Notes: a model not told the origin generated them from the letters alone. A DNA stretch of 64,000 bases from Sinobaca qinghaiensis (GCF_003610495.1 NZ_RAPK01000007.1:579029-643028), one strand, 5' to 3'; positions 8,945 to 18,150 are shown, counted from the stretch's first letter. Translations and numbers: made by a program.

Positions 8945-9532
8945 TTACGCTTTTTCGTTTGTGTCTTTTTTATCTTTATCAGATACAGGTTTTTCTTTAT
9001 CAGATGCAGGCTTATCTTTATCTGATATAGGTGCCAAAATGAGGAACATGCTGCGGCCTTCCATCTTGGGCTTCGTTTCAATGGTACTGACGTCTTCACA
9101 GTCTTTAGCAAGACGATCCAGCACTTTTTTCCCGATGTCGGAATGAGTAATCATTCTTCCACGGAAACGAATAGCAGCTTTGACTTTATCGCCTTTATCC
9201 AGAAATTTTCTGGCATTGCGGAGCTTTGTGTTGTAATCGTGCTCTTCAATGTTCGGGCTCAGCCTGACTTCTTTGATGTTGATAATTTTTTGCTTTTTAC
9301 GTGCTTCTTTGTCTTTCTTCTGCTGTTCGTAACGGAACTTTCCGTGGTCCATAATACGGCATACAGGAGGTTTTGCATTAGGAGCAACCAAAACCAAATC
9401 AAGATTCGCCTTTTGGGCTAATTCAAGTGCTTCAGACTTAGATTTCACACCAAGCTGATCGCCATTTGCATCAATTAACCGAACTTCACGTGCACGAATT
9501 CCATCATTAAGCTTAACGTCTTTACGAATAAT
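8945..9532 (-). CDS. infC: Translation initiation factor IF-3, AUU start, extended C-terminus
   Basis: A 195-residue IF-3, which keeps the 30S subunit free of 50S and proofreads start codons. The N domain ([20 protein letters not shown]), the linker ([20 protein letters not shown]) and the C domain ([15 protein letters not shown]) are all present. I place the start at the ATT codon 9532-9530, behind GGAGGTGG with about 6 bases spacing. No in-frame ATG/GTG/TTG lies close to that site, and AUU starts are known for infC and underlie its autoregulation. The last ~25 residues are an unusual charged tail made of three copies of a SDKxKP-type unit; B. subtilis IF-3 stops shortly after LAP. Confidence 0.95.
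   Translation of the reverse strand: MIRKDVKLNDGIRAREVRLIDANGDQLGVKSKSEALELAQKANLDLVLVAPNAKPPVCRIMDHGKFRYEQQKKDKEARKKQKIINIKEVRLSPNIEEHDYNTKLRNARKFLDKGDKVKAAIRFRGRMITHSDIGKKVLDRLAKDCEDVSTIETKPKMEGRSMFLILAPISDKDKPASDKEKPVSDKDKKDTNEKA
8973..9035 (-). repeat. Three tandem 21-bp repeats in the 3' end of infC
   Basis: Three 21-base units lie head to tail at 8973-8993, 8994-9014 and 9015-9035. Each begins TCTTTATC on the plus strand. They encode the repeated SDKxKP tail of IF-3 without breaking the frame. Confidence 0.85.
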
Positions 9533-9790
9533 GAGCCACCTCCGAATTTTTTTGAACCTCAGCACTTATGCGCAACTTTATATCTGTCTGCCGTTCTATA
9601 AAACGGGACCAGATCACTCAAATGAGACAAAAGCATATAAAAAGGGTGCATGAACGTACCATGCACCCTGAAATCTGTCTCATAAATGGTTATATTGCTT
9701 TACCATAATACCTGGCAGCTGCGAGTTGCGCCGTTCAGGTGAGAAGCGGGTGCTTCTTCTTGCTTTGGTTTCGTTTTTTGACACTAGGAA
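9533..9790 (-). promoter_or_regulatory. L20-type autoregulatory leader of infC-rpmI-rplT
   Basis: A leader of about 250 bases precedes infC. It contains a perfect 10-bp hairpin (AGGGTGCATG / CATGCACCCT, 9643-9669) followed by TTTTTATAT on the minus strand, an intrinsic terminator placed before the gene. TGAGAC (9624-9629) and GTCTCA (about 9676-9681) flank it and could form a competing or enclosing helix. This is the layout of the L20 leader of Firmicutes, where excess L20 promotes premature termination. L20 binding here is inferred. Confidence 0.75.
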
Positions 9791-9819
9791 AGAATACCAT
9801 ATGGATTATACAGTGTCAA
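9791..9819 (-). promoter_or_regulatory. Sigma-A promoter of the infC operon
   Basis: A perfect TTGACA and TATTCT are 17 bases apart on the minus strand, just downstream of the thrS stop codon. Confidence 0.85.
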
Positions 9820-9834
9820 CGTGCCTTGTTTAAT

Positions 9835-11769
9835 TTATTTAGTTATCTCTTCTGATATCGAAGCAATAAAGGCACCGAGCTTTGCAGTGTGAGTATCCTG
9901 GCTGCCGTAGCTTCGTATATTCACTTCATCGGCATCCTGTTCTTTATCACCCAGCACAAGCGTGTAGGGAATTTTTTTCATCTGGGATTCGCGGATTTTA
10001 TAGCCAAGCTTTTCCTCCCGCACATCGAGTTCTACCCTTACGCCGGTGCGGCGGAGTTCTTCCTGCACGCGCTCGGCATATTCCATGTGGGCATCCAGCG
10101 ACACCGGAATGACCTTCACCTGGACCGGTGACAGCCATACTGGCAGTGCCCCTTTGTATTCTTCCAGAAGAAAAGCAACGAAACGTTCCATCGTAGATAC
10201 AATTCCGCGGTGTATTACAACCGGGCGGTGCTCTGCACCATCTTCGCCGACATACGTTAAGTCAAACCGCTCCGGCAGGTGAAAGTCGAGCTGCACAGTC
10301 GCAAGCGTCTCTTCTTTGCCAAGAGCCGTTCTTACCTGAACGTCAAGCTTTGGACCATAAAAAGCCGCTTCTCCTTCTGCTTCCACGTAATCCACCTTCA
10401 TGTCGTCCATTGCTTCTTTTAACATGCTCTGAGCTTTGTCCCACATAGCATCATTGTCTACATATTTCTCTTTATCTTCCGGATCGCGATAGGAAAGCCG
10501 GAAATGATAATCATTAATGCCAAAGTCATCATACACTCTCTGGATCAGCTCTACTACACGCTTGAACTCTCCCAGCAGCTGGTCCGGTCTTGCAAAAATA
10601 TGGGCATCATTAAGGGTCATTGCACGGACGCGCTGCAGGCCGGACAGGGCACCTGATTTCTCATAGCGGTGCATCGTGCCAAGCTCTGCAATACGTACCG
10701 GCAGATTCCGATAGCTGTGCATCTGCTGTTTATATACCATCATGTGATGCGGACAGTTCATTGGCCGGATCACGAGAGTTTCATTGTTATCCATTTCCAT
10801 TGGAGGAAACATATCATCCTGATAGTGATCCCAGTGGCCGGACGTCTTATAGAGCTCCGAGCTTCCGAGTACAGGAGTATAGACATGATCGTATCCGAGC
10901 TTTTCTTCCAGATCAACGATATAGCGTTCAATTGTGCGGCGGATGGTCGCTCCTTTCGGAAGCCACATCGGAAGCCCCTGTCCTACCTTTTGATTGAGCG
11001 CAAAAATATCAAGCTCTCTGCCGATCTTACGATGGTCGCGCTCTTTGGCTTCTTCAAGCATTTTTAAATGCTCATCCAGTTCTGTCTGTTTTACAAACGC
11101 CGTTCCGTAAATGCGCTGCAGCATTTGATTGTCGCTGTCTCCGCGCCAGTAGGCTCCGGAAATACTCATCAGCTTGAATTTTTTCAGTTTACTCGTGCTC
11201 GGAACGTGAACGCCTCTGCACAAATCAACAAACTCCCCCTGCTCATACAAGGAAACGGTCTCTCCTTCCGGAATAGCATCAATAAGCTCCAGTTTGAGAT
11301 CATCCCCAAGTTCTTTAAACAAGCTTTGTGCCTCTTCCCGGCTTACCTCTCTGCGGACTATAGGAAGGTTTTCATCAATAATTTTTTTCATTTCTTTTTC
11401 AATTACCGGCAGATCTTCCGGCGTTAAGGAATGAGATAAATCCATATCGTAATAAAAACCATTTTCGATGACGGGACCAACACCGAATTTTGCATCCGGA
11501 TACAGACGCTTCACTGCCTGGGCGAGAAGGTGGGCGGAACTGTGACGAAGAATTTCCAGCCCTTCCGGCTGCTGGTACGTAATAATTTCAATTGTACCGC
11601 CCTGCTGGAGCGGTTCCTTTAGATCAATAAGCACCCCGTCCAATTTACCTGCCAGCGCCTGTTTTTTCAGACCCGGGCTGATCGATGATGCGATTTCTTC
11701 AAATGAACTGCCGGACGGAAATTCCTTTGCTGCACCATCCGGAAAAATAAATGTAAGCTGCTCTGCCAT
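9835..11769 (-). CDS. thrS: Threonine--tRNA ligase
   Basis: A 644-residue class II synthetase of normal length. Order of domains: TGS (1-63), the editing domain with HSSAHLL near 76 and CRGVHVP near 185, and the catalytic core (about 270-535). The core has the zinc-binding Cys in [11 protein letters not shown] near 338 and motif 2 [13 protein letters not shown]. The C-terminal anticodon-binding domain is about 545-640. It charges tRNA-Thr and clears mischarged Ser-tRNA. It stands alone as a transcription unit behind a T-box. Confidence 0.98.
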   Translation of the reverse strand: MAEQLTFIFPDGAAKEFPSGSSFEEIASSISPGLKKQALAGKLDGVLIDLKEPLQQGGTIEIITYQQPEGLEILRHSSAHLLAQAVKRLYPDAKFGVGPVIENGFYYDMDLSHSLTPEDLPVIEKEMKKIIDENLPIVRREVSREEAQSLFKELGDDLKLELIDAIPEGETVSLYEQGEFVDLCRGVHVPSTSKLKKFKLMSISGAYWRGDSDNQMLQRIYGTAFVKQTELDEHLKMLEEAKERDHRKIGRELDIFALNQKVGQGLPMWLPKGATIRRTIERYIVDLEEKLGYDHVYTPVLGSSELYKTSGHWDHYQDDMFPPMEMDNNETLVIRPMNCPHHMMVYKQQMHSYRNLPVRIAELGTMHRYEKSGALSGLQRVRAMTLNDAHIFARPDQLLGEFKRVVELIQRVYDDFGINDYHFRLSYRDPEDKEKYVDNDAMWDKAQSMLKEAMDDMKVDYVEAEGEAAFYGPKLDVQVRTALGKEETLATVQLDFHLPERFDLTYVGEDGAEHRPVVIHRGIVSTMERFVAFLLEEYKGALPVWLSPVQVKVIPVSLDAHMEYAERVQEELRRTGVRVELDVREEKLGYKIRESQMKKIPYTLVLGDKEQDADEVNIRSYGSQDTHTAKLGAFIASISEEITK

Positions 11770-11809
11770 TATGCCATCTCCTTTAATACTGACTGTTTGT
11801 TCTCTGTAA

Positions 11810-12074
11810 ACACAAAAAAACGCCCCCTATGTGATAAGGGGCGATTCATCTCGCGGTTCCACCCTTGTTCCCGTTCCGCCTTACAGGCAGAACCAGCTCA
11901 AGTCCGGGTAACGTCCGGGGGCCGGCAGCGGATACTTGTTGTTCCCCGCTGCTGCTCCAAGGTGGTAAAAAGAATGTCTCGTTAAAAAGCTCTCAGCTGC
12001 TGCTTTTTTCTCTGTATAAGAGGCCTGATTCTTTTCATATCCTTTTCTTTGCATCTCATGTTTAACTGATGATT
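11810..12074 (-). promoter_or_regulatory. T-box riboswitch leader of thrS
   Basis: The T-box core AGGGTGGAACCGCGA is at 11865-11851 on the minus strand. It is followed by a terminator at about 11813-11843 (CGCCCCTTATC...GGGGGCG, then seven T). The upstream half should form stem I; two adjacent ACC codons near 11960 are candidates for the Thr specifier but the fold is not verified. Uncharged tRNA-Thr should relieve termination. This leader fills the gap between thrS and mqnC. Confidence 0.9.
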
Positions 12075-12103
12075 ATTATAATAACTCTTTCAGGGAAAAG
12101 CAA
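12075..12103 (-). promoter_or_regulatory. Sigma-A promoter of thrS
   Basis: TTGCTT and a perfect TATAAT with a 17-base spacer on the minus strand, right before the T-box leader. Confidence 0.82.
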
Positions 12104-12118
12104 GAACCATTTCCTGCT

Positions 12119-13228
12119 TTAGTTCTGCATCACAAAATCTTTTTCGGCTTTGGATTCACCGTCAAAACGGTGAATCACATTGTATTTCGTATCACGCTGG
12201 GCCGGGATTTTACCTGCTTCGCGGATCAGGCGGAGCGTTTCGTTCGTATTAACTTTATGCGTAGTCCCTGCAGCAGATACAACGTTTTCTTCCATCATCG
12301 TGCTTCCAAAATCATTGCAGCCGTATTCAAGAGATTTCTTTCCTGTGACTGGTCCCATGGTTACCCAGGAGGACTGGAAGTTGGAAATGTTATCCAGAAA
12401 CAGCCTCGAAATCGCAACGTTACGAAGATAACCTTCCGACGTAATAATTTCACCCTTCAGGTTAGTATTATCCGGCTGGAACGTCCAGGAAATAAAAGCA
12501 AGAAAGCAGTCGGCTTCGTCCTGCGCGTCACGGACTCTCTGCAGGTGAAGCGCTCTCTCTTCATTAGATTCCCCGAGCCCTATAACCATCGTAGCCGTGC
12601 CGTGCATGCCTACTTTTTTAGCTGTCTTCATGCAGTCAATCCATTCTTTCCAGGTGGATTTCAGACGGCTGACTTTCTTTCTTGTTTCTTCTGTTAAAAT
12701 TTCTGCGCCTCCGCCGGGAAGGGAATCCAGGCCGGCTTCATGCAGTTCCGTAAGAACTTCTTCAAGCGTAAGCCCCGACACTTCCACCATTTTGTAGATC
12801 TCTGCCGGAGAGAAAGAGTGCATCGTAATATTTGGGAACCGTTTTTTTATGTTTCTTAATAAATCTGTATAGTAGCTGAATGGAAGGTCCGGGTTTGTAC
12901 CACCCTGCATCAAAATTTCTGTTCCATTTACGTCAGATGTTTCCTGGATTTTCTGGAAAATTTCTTCATCAGAAAGAACATAGCCTTCTGAAGATCCCGG
13001 CCTGCGGTAGAAGGCGCAGAATCTGCAGTATGTGTCGCAGAGATTGGTATAGTTAACATTTCGTCCTACTACGAATGTCGTAACAGGCTCCGGATGCCAT
13101 TCCTGCATTTTTTTATTGGCTGCTGCCCCCATTTTTTCGATCTCATCGCTTTCGTACAAGCGGACAGCATCCTCCATCGTTAAGCGTTCCCCTTTTAGGG
13201 CACGGTCCAGAATAGAATCTATACTCAT
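12119..13228 (-). CDS. mqnC: Radical SAM dehypoxanthine futalosine cyclase (MqnC)
   Basis: A 369-residue radical SAM enzyme with the cluster motif CDTYCRFC (C64, C68, C71), followed by FYRRPGSSEGY, GGTNPDLPF and LPGGGAEIL. These fit MqnC, which cyclises dehypoxanthine futalosine in the futalosine route to menaquinone; the related MqnE and ThiH-type enzymes are the main alternatives. The start is the ATG at 13228 behind GGAGG. The gene stands where B. subtilis has ytxC, between dnaI and thrS. No other mqn gene is in the window. Confidence 0.85.
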   Translation of the reverse strand: MSIDSILDRALKGERLTMEDAVRLYESDEIEKMGAAANKKMQEWHPEPVTTFVVGRNVNYTNLCDTYCRFCAFYRRPGSSEGYVLSDEEIFQKIQETSDVNGTEILMQGGTNPDLPFSYYTDLLRNIKKRFPNITMHSFSPAEIYKMVEVSGLTLEEVLTELHEAGLDSLPGGGAEILTEETRKKVSRLKSTWKEWIDCMKTAKKVGMHGTATMVIGLGESNEERALHLQRVRDAQDEADCFLAFISWTFQPDNTNLKGEIITSEGYLRNVAISRLFLDNISNFQSSWVTMGPVTGKKSLEYGCNDFGSTMMEENVVSAAGTTHKVNTNETLRLIREAGKIPAQRDTKYNVIHRFDGESKAEKDFVMQN

Positions 13229-13417
13229 CGTAAAACCTCCATCATTAATCAAGTTATACCGCGTTTGTTCAACAGCTTTATTTATCCTGTACACTGCCAT
13301 ATTCGATTACTATTTTATGGTATCATAATTTCCAGTCATTTTCCCAATCCATACACTCAAAATAAACACTCATTTTTTACAAATAAGGCGAAAATAAAAA
13401 CGTTCTTTACGCTTTTT

Positions 13418-14350
13418 TTAAATACTCCGCTTATTATCCCCATCCACATGAACAGCTTCCGTTAAATGTTTAATTCGTTCCATAATCCGGCTTGCTTTCA
13501 TGTCTTCGGTGCCACCGCGCTGTGAATAGGACAGGTGATTTTCCAATTCTTTATAATTATAGTTGGACGTATACAGAGTAGGAAGTTTTTCCATCATACG
13601 ATACTGCAGGATCACGCCTAGCACATCATCACGGATCCAGGCAGACGTCGTTTCTGCCCCGATGTCATCCAAAATAAGCACGTCCACTTTTTTTATGCTG
13701 TCTATTTTCTCCTGGGTGGTACCGGTTGAAAGTGCTTCTTTCATTTCCCTGAAAAAATCCGGGGCGTACACAATTATGGTCGATATACTGCGCTTTGCCA
13801 GCGCATTCGCCACGGCCCCCATAATAAAGGACTTTCCAACACCAAACTTCCCGTGAAAGTAAAGGCCTTTGGCGTTATTTCCCGGCTCTGCACCTTCTAC
13901 AAACTCAATCGCTTTTCTTGCGGCTTCCGACCGGCTTGAGTTGTCCAGTTCAATATCATCAAATGTCGCTTCCACCACTTCTGAAGGAATGTATAGACTT
14001 TTTATCAGCCGGCGGTGCTTTACTTTTTCATCATACTGCAGCTTTAAAGAGCACTTATGGTAGGCTACGCTCCATTCCCGTCCGCTTCCGGTAAGCTCGG
14101 GCTGGTAGCCCTGCATCATATTAGGACACAAATCGAGACCCGGGCAGTTATCGCAGTGATCCCGCTCCCGCTTGTACTCAAAAAGCTTCATCATATTACG
14201 CTCTAAATCACCGTTCGTAAGATCCGGGTGCTTTGATTTAAATTCAAGAATACGCGGATCTTTCAATACTTCGTCACGAAGCATATTATACCTGTTCCGC
14301 CATTCTTTTTGATTCATCCACTTATCAAGGGATGATTTAATAGGATCCAT
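13418..14350 (-). CDS. dnaI: Primosomal protein DnaI (helicase loader)
   Basis: A 310-residue AAA+ ATPase that loads the replicative helicase with DnaB and DnaD. The N-terminal domain has a zinc site (C66, C69/C75, H98, C100 around CDNCPGLDLCP) that contacts the helicase. The ATPase domain shows Walker A GKFGVGKS at 167-174 and Walker B VLILDDIGAE near 224-233. It starts 11 bases after the dnaB stop, in the nrdR-dnaB-dnaI unit typical of bacilli. Confidence 0.97.
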   Translation of the reverse strand: MDPIKSSLDKWMNQKEWRNRYNMLRDEVLKDPRILEFKSKHPDLTNGDLERNMMKLFEYKRERDHCDNCPGLDLCPNMMQGYQPELTGSGREWSVAYHKCSLKLQYDEKVKHRRLIKSLYIPSEVVEATFDDIELDNSSRSEAARKAIEFVEGAEPGNNAKGLYFHGKFGVGKSFIMGAVANALAKRSISTIIVYAPDFFREMKEALSTGTTQEKIDSIKKVDVLILDDIGAETTSAWIRDDVLGVILQYRMMEKLPTLYTSNYNYKELENHLSYSQRGGTEDMKASRIMERIKHLTEAVHVDGDNKRSI

Positions 14351-14361
14351 TGAGCGTCACC

Positions 14362-15777
14362 TCAGCTTTCCGATTTCTCTTTCCATTGTTTCAACCGTTC
14401 TTTAAACAGCTGTTTCTCTTCTTCCCATTTCGATACTTCTTCCGGCGTCTGTTCCACCTTGCTTACATGACCTGCTTTTTGTTCTTCCAGCCACTTTGGG
14501 ACAGTACCCGGCTTAGGGGCGGAGGACCTCCCGAACCTGGATCCGTACTCTTTAGGAGGCTGGTCCTTGCGTTCTTTCTGAGCTTTATTTTCTTTGCTGG
14601 CAAGCTCCATCGCTTCTTTTACAGTCGTCACTTTCGCACGTGTCCACTGCCCTGCAATTTTCTGTACAAACGCAGAATTTAGCTTCATGTTATTGATACG
14701 CAGCACGTAGTCAATCAGCACATTGGCAACCCCGGGCTGCAGCTTGTATTCAAATAACAGCGCCTCGGCAATTTTCACATCTCCGGCAGGCACCTTTGCT
14801 CCCTCCGAAACACTTTCCAGAAGAGCCATAGGTGAAATTTCCTCAAAGTACTTAATCATTTTTTCTTTTCCGGTTACAGGGGCCTGGTCTTTCATTATCC
14901 GGTATTCCTCCGGCTGTGTGCGGTACCCCAGCGCCGGCGGCTCTGATCCATATTCATAGCGGTACCATTCCTGCACTTTTTTCCGAAGGGCATCAAGATC
15001 AAGTTCTTCATTCTGATCAAGAGAGCGCTGAATTTCTTTGCTCATATCCAAAGGCTCCATCCGGTATAAAAAGGCCAGCCGCTTAATAGCATGTATGTTA
15101 TCACTTGATTTTATCTTTTCTTTATTAATAAAGGCAGGCAGATCGGCATAAAGCAGATCCATATCAAATGTCTGGGCTTTAATATCAATCCCCGGTCCGC
15201 CTTCGGCTGATAAAAGATCGATTTCATTGTTTTCGCTGAAAATTTCTTCTGTCATCTTCATTTCTGATTGGTGAAGAGACGTAAACACCTGGTCAAAAGA
15301 AGAGGTAACGTCTTTATATAAAGAACTCTCCCATGCCGGAAGAATAAAGCGTTCCCTGATGTGACGATACTTTTCGCGCCCCAGCCGGTTAAATAAAAAC
15401 ACGCTGAGCACATCGTCTTTAAAAAACTCCTCCGGACTTAATGGCGGCTGAATTTCATAAATAAAGCAGGGCGGATCTGATTGTTCTTTTTTAAACACTT
15501 TTAATAAACCGATGCCCTCCAGTTTTTTCCGCGCTTCCACGATGTGATGCAGCGGGAGCTGCATCTGTGCCATCAAGTCACGATGGGATGTTTCATCACA
15601 GCTGTACTTATCTTTTTCCAGCCTGTTTGTAAGAACCTGATATAACGAGGCGGCATAAATGCCTATTAAAGGCTGATACAGCGAGGTAATTACTTTACTG
15701 GAATGCTCTTTATTTTCCTGTTTGATCCGAATTGTAAAACTATCTGCCGGTAACAGCTCTTTCCAATACAAAGCCAT
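14362..15777 (-). CDS. dnaB: Replication initiation/helicase-loading protein DnaB
   Basis: A 471-residue membrane-associated initiation protein of Firmicutes (not the E. coli DnaB helicase). It starts MALYWKELLPADSFTIR, carries winged-helix DnaD/DnaB-like domains, and has a basic C-terminal tail (KPGTVPKWLEEQKAGH...). With DnaD and DnaI it recruits the helicase at oriC and at stalled forks. I chose the ATG at 15777, which gives the usual ~472 residues and follows AGGGGG; the open frame upstream to 15846 lies within the hairpin between nrdR and dnaB. Confidence 0.93.
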   Translation of the reverse strand: MALYWKELLPADSFTIRIKQENKEHSSKVITSLYQPLIGIYAASLYQVLTNRLEKDKYSCDETSHRDLMAQMQLPLHHIVEARKKLEGIGLLKVFKKEQSDPPCFIYEIQPPLSPEEFFKDDVLSVFLFNRLGREKYRHIRERFILPAWESSLYKDVTSSFDQVFTSLHQSEMKMTEEIFSENNEIDLLSAEGGPGIDIKAQTFDMDLLYADLPAFINKEKIKSSDNIHAIKRLAFLYRMEPLDMSKEIQRSLDQNEELDLDALRKKVQEWYRYEYGSEPPALGYRTQPEEYRIMKDQAPVTGKEKMIKYFEEISPMALLESVSEGAKVPAGDVKIAEALLFEYKLQPGVANVLIDYVLRINNMKLNSAFVQKIAGQWTRAKVTTVKEAMELASKENKAQKERKDQPPKEYGSRFGRSSAPKPGTVPKWLEEQKAGHVSKVEQTPEEVSKWEEEKQLFKERLKQWKEKSES

Positions 15778-15807
15778 TACAGAACGCCCCCTAATTCTTA
15801 ACAAATT

Positions 15808-15839
15808 CAACGGGCCGGGCATGAAACGCCCGGCTGTTG
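15808..15839 (-). other. GC-rich hairpin between nrdR and dnaB
   Basis: CAAC-AG-CCGGGC-GTTTCAT-GCCCGG-CCC-GTTG can fold on the minus strand between the two genes. There is no T run after it, so it is more likely an mRNA stabiliser or processing site than a strong terminator. Confidence 0.5.
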
Positions 15840-15846
15840 AAACCAT

Positions 15847-16311
15847 TTATTTTTTTTCATCCTTACTAATTAACTCTTTTAACTCGTTTATAAATACGGT
15901 GATATCTTTAAACTGCCGGTATACGGAAGCAAACCTTACGTAGGCGACATCATCAACCCCGGCCAGTCTCTCCATTACCAGCTCTCCTACATCTTCGCTT
16001 TTAATTTCTGATTTCCCATCACTTCGAAGCTGCTGCTCTACGTCATTTACAATAGATTCCAGCGTTTCAAGAGCTACCGGACGTTTCTCACATGCCCGGA
16101 TCAGACCGCGCAGGATTTTTTCCCGGCTGAATTCTTCCCGGGCTCCTCCCTTTTTCACGACGACGAGAGGCATTTCCTCGACCATCTCAAATGTCGTAAA
16201 CCTATACTGGCAGGTATCGCACTCCCGGCGCCTTCTGATTGATTTTCCTTCATTGCTTGGCCTTGAATCCAGCACTCTTGTATTATTAGAATGACAGGCA
16301 GGACATTTCAT
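15847..16311 (-). CDS. nrdR: Transcriptional repressor NrdR
   Basis: A 154-residue repressor of ribonucleotide reductase genes. It has an N-terminal zinc ribbon (C3, C6, C31, C34) and an ATP-cone domain (about 49-139) that senses ATP/dATP. The length is standard, and it heads the nrdR-dnaB-dnaI unit, linking dNTP supply with replication start. Confidence 0.98.
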   Translation of the reverse strand: MKCPACHSNNTRVLDSRPSNEGKSIRRRRECDTCQYRFTTFEMVEEMPLVVVKKGGAREEFSREKILRGLIRACEKRPVALETLESIVNDVEQQLRSDGKSEIKSEDVGELVMERLAGVDDVAYVRFASVYRQFKDITVFINELKELISKDEKK

Positions 16312-16396
16312 TCTATCATCTCCGCATCTGCTTAGCCTCGCATGCTTATAGTCGTTGTTCTTATCATATCACTTTTCCAAAAGCCTGGACAGTAAC

Positions 16397-16433
16397 GAAA
16401 AACCCCATCTGGGGCACTGCCTTCAGACGGGGT
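16397..16433 (-). terminator. Terminator after speD
   Basis: On the minus strand AACCCCGTCTG and CCAGATGGGGTT pair, followed by TTTCG. It closes the single-gene speD unit. Confidence 0.8.
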
Positions 16434-16448
16434 TCATCTATGCTTTTA

Positions 16449-16835
16449 TTATACTTTTGCTTTTGCTTTTGATTTTTCTGCCTGTACCGGACCCATTCCT
16501 CTTGGAAGCTCCAGCGTTTCTTTTTCTGTTGCTTCTAAAGCTTTAGCTATATAATCAGACGCTACGTTAGGATCGATGGTGTCACCACAGGTGTAAACGT
16601 CGATGCTTGCATATCCATGCTCCGGAAAACTGTGAATCGTCAAATGGGATTCTGAAATAATGACTACTCCGCTTACGCCTTGAGGCGCAAACTTGTGAAA
16701 AGCCACCTCTCTGACTTCTGCTCCAGCTTCTAATGCTGCATTCACAAACACATTTTCCATTGCTTCTCTGTCGTTTAATTTATCAATGTTACAGCCCCAT
16801 AATTCAGCTATAACGTGTCTTCCCATTGTATCCAT
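16449..16835 (-). CDS. speD: S-adenosylmethionine decarboxylase proenzyme
   Basis: A 128-residue proenzyme very close to B. subtilis SpeD. It makes decarboxylated SAM, the aminopropyl donor for spermidine. Self-cleavage before Ser63 in [15 protein letters not shown] creates the pyruvoyl cofactor; the catalytic YTCGD motif is also present. The start [14 protein letters not shown] is the family start. It lies upstream of nrdR and downstream of gapB, as in B. subtilis, with its own promoter and a long leader. Confidence 0.97.
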   Translation of the reverse strand: MDTMGRHVIAELWGCNIDKLNDREAMENVFVNAALEAGAEVREVAFHKFAPQGVSGVVIISESHLTIHSFPEHGYASIDVYTCGDTIDPNVASDYIAKALEATEKETLELPRGMGPVQAEKSKAKAKV

Positions 16836-16988
16836 GGGCGGACTCCCCCTTTACTATAAATATCATATGCCGCGGATTCTTTTCATTATACTAACGTTGC
16901 AACCTTGGGGGAAAGTTAGTCCAAATGAGGTCCTAACCCTTACTGCTACATATAAATGAAGCATGCCTGAGACATATTCACAAAAGTT
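16836..16988 (-). promoter_or_regulatory. Long speD leader with repeated GTTAG/CTAAC elements
   Basis: About 150 bases lie between the speD promoter and its start. AAAGTTAGT occurs at 16912-16920 and again at 16983-16991, and ACTAAC at about 16890 faces it, so several exclusive hairpins can form. A second -10-like TATAAT lies near 16885-16890. Function unknown. Confidence 0.4.
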
Positions 16989-17017
16989 AGTATACGTTTT
17001 TTAGAATGATTTTGCAA
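16989..17017 (-). promoter_or_regulatory. Sigma-A promoter of speD
   Basis: TTGCAA and TATACT with a 17-base spacer on the minus strand. It lies downstream of the gapB terminator, so speD is transcribed separately. Confidence 0.78.
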
Positions 17018-17053
17018 TGATGAGCTGTATTTTCCATTACCCTTTTTCAGCAG

Positions 17054-17091
17054 CAAAAAAACAGGAGCAGCAGGTGCTGTCCTGTTTTTTC
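17054..17091 (-). terminator. Terminator after gapB
   Basis: ACAGGACAGCA and TGCTCCTGT pair around a short loop on the minus strand, followed by seven T. Confidence 0.9.
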
Positions 17092-17099
17092 TTATTTTA

Positions 17100-18128
17100 T
17101 CAAGCACTTATCATAGAGCTTTTCTGTACCGATTTCCCAACATAACGCACCAGATCGACAACCCGGCAGGAATAGCCCCATTCGTTATCGTACCAGGCAA
17201 GCACTTTAATCTGCCTGTCATTGATAACCATCGTAGACAAACCGTCAATAATAGCAGAGTTCTCATCGCCGTTGTAGTCTATCGAAACCAGCGGGTCATA
17301 GTTGAAACCGATAATGCCTTTCATTTCATTTTCAGAAGCACTGCGGAGCACCTCATTTACCTCCTCCACGGTCACCTCTTTTTTCGTATCAATAACGATA
17401 TCGATTAAAGACACATTTGGAGTCGGCACCCGCAGAGCCATCCCATTCATTTTACCTTCCATCTGGGGCAGTACTTTTGAAATAGCCCGGGCCGCTCCTG
17501 TGGAAGTCGGAATAATAGACTGCCCGCATGCTCTGGCGCGTCTCAAATCCTTATGGGGGTTATCAATATTTTTCTGGTCATTTGTATACGAGTGAATCGT
17601 AGTTATTAATCCGCTTTCAATTCCGATCGAGCGGTCCAGCACTTTTACTACCGGGGCAAGACAGTTCGTCGTACAGGAGGCGTTGGAGATAATATGATGC
17701 TCGGCCGGGTTGTACTCCTCTTCGTTTACTCCCATAACAATAGTAGCGTCTTCTTCTTTAGCCGGAGCTGTAATAACTACTTTCTTTGCGCCGGCTTTTA
17801 AATGCAGCCCGGCTGTTTCTCTTGTTTTGAATTTGCCTGTTGCTTCTATTACTACATCTATTTCCATCTGCTTCCATGGAAGGTTTTCCGGGTCTCTATC
17901 TTGAAGAAGCGTCACGGTCTGCCCATCAATAATTAATTTTCCATCTTCTGCTCTTACGTCTTTTTCGAATTTACCATGTATTGTGTCATACTTAATAAGG
18001 TGAGCCAGTGTTTCCGCAGGATAGCTTGCATTCACCGCTACTACTTCAAGTTCATCATCCAATATTGCCTTGCGGAATACCATGCGGCCTATGCGGCCAA
18101 AACCGTTAATCGCTACTTTTGCTTTCAT
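17100..18128 (-). CDS. gapB: Glyceraldehyde-3-phosphate dehydrogenase, gluconeogenic (NADP) type
   Basis: A 342-residue GAPDH with the catalytic Cys152 in SNASCTTNC. The cofactor loop reads VNASYPAETLAHL (33-45): the Asp that binds the NAD ribose in glycolytic GapA is replaced by Ala34. Together with the SpeD neighbourhood this marks the GapB type, which uses NADP and runs mainly in the gluconeogenic direction. Start at the ATG 18128 behind GAGGAGG; an upstream ATG at 18146 overlaps that site. Two CcpN-like boxes lie in its promoter, consistent with repression on glycolytic carbon. Confidence 0.95.
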   Translation of the reverse strand: MKAKVAINGFGRIGRMVFRKAILDDELEVVAVNASYPAETLAHLIKYDTIHGKFEKDVRAEDGKLIIDGQTVTLLQDRDPENLPWKQMEIDVVIEATGKFKTRETAGLHLKAGAKKVVITAPAKEEDATIVMGVNEEEYNPAEHHIISNASCTTNCLAPVVKVLDRSIGIESGLITTIHSYTNDQKNIDNPHKDLRRARACGQSIIPTSTGAARAISKVLPQMEGKMNGMALRVPTPNVSLIDIVIDTKKEVTVEEVNEVLRSASENEMKGIIGFNYDPLVSIDYNGDENSAIIDGLSTMVINDRQIKVLAWYDNEWGYSCRVVDLVRYVGKSVQKSSMISA

Positions 18129-18150
18129 GCAGAGAGGCCTCCTCATTAAT

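Noticed and set aside
11068..11427. A plus-strand frame inside thrS
   Set aside because: It is antisense to a conserved domain with no ribosome site.
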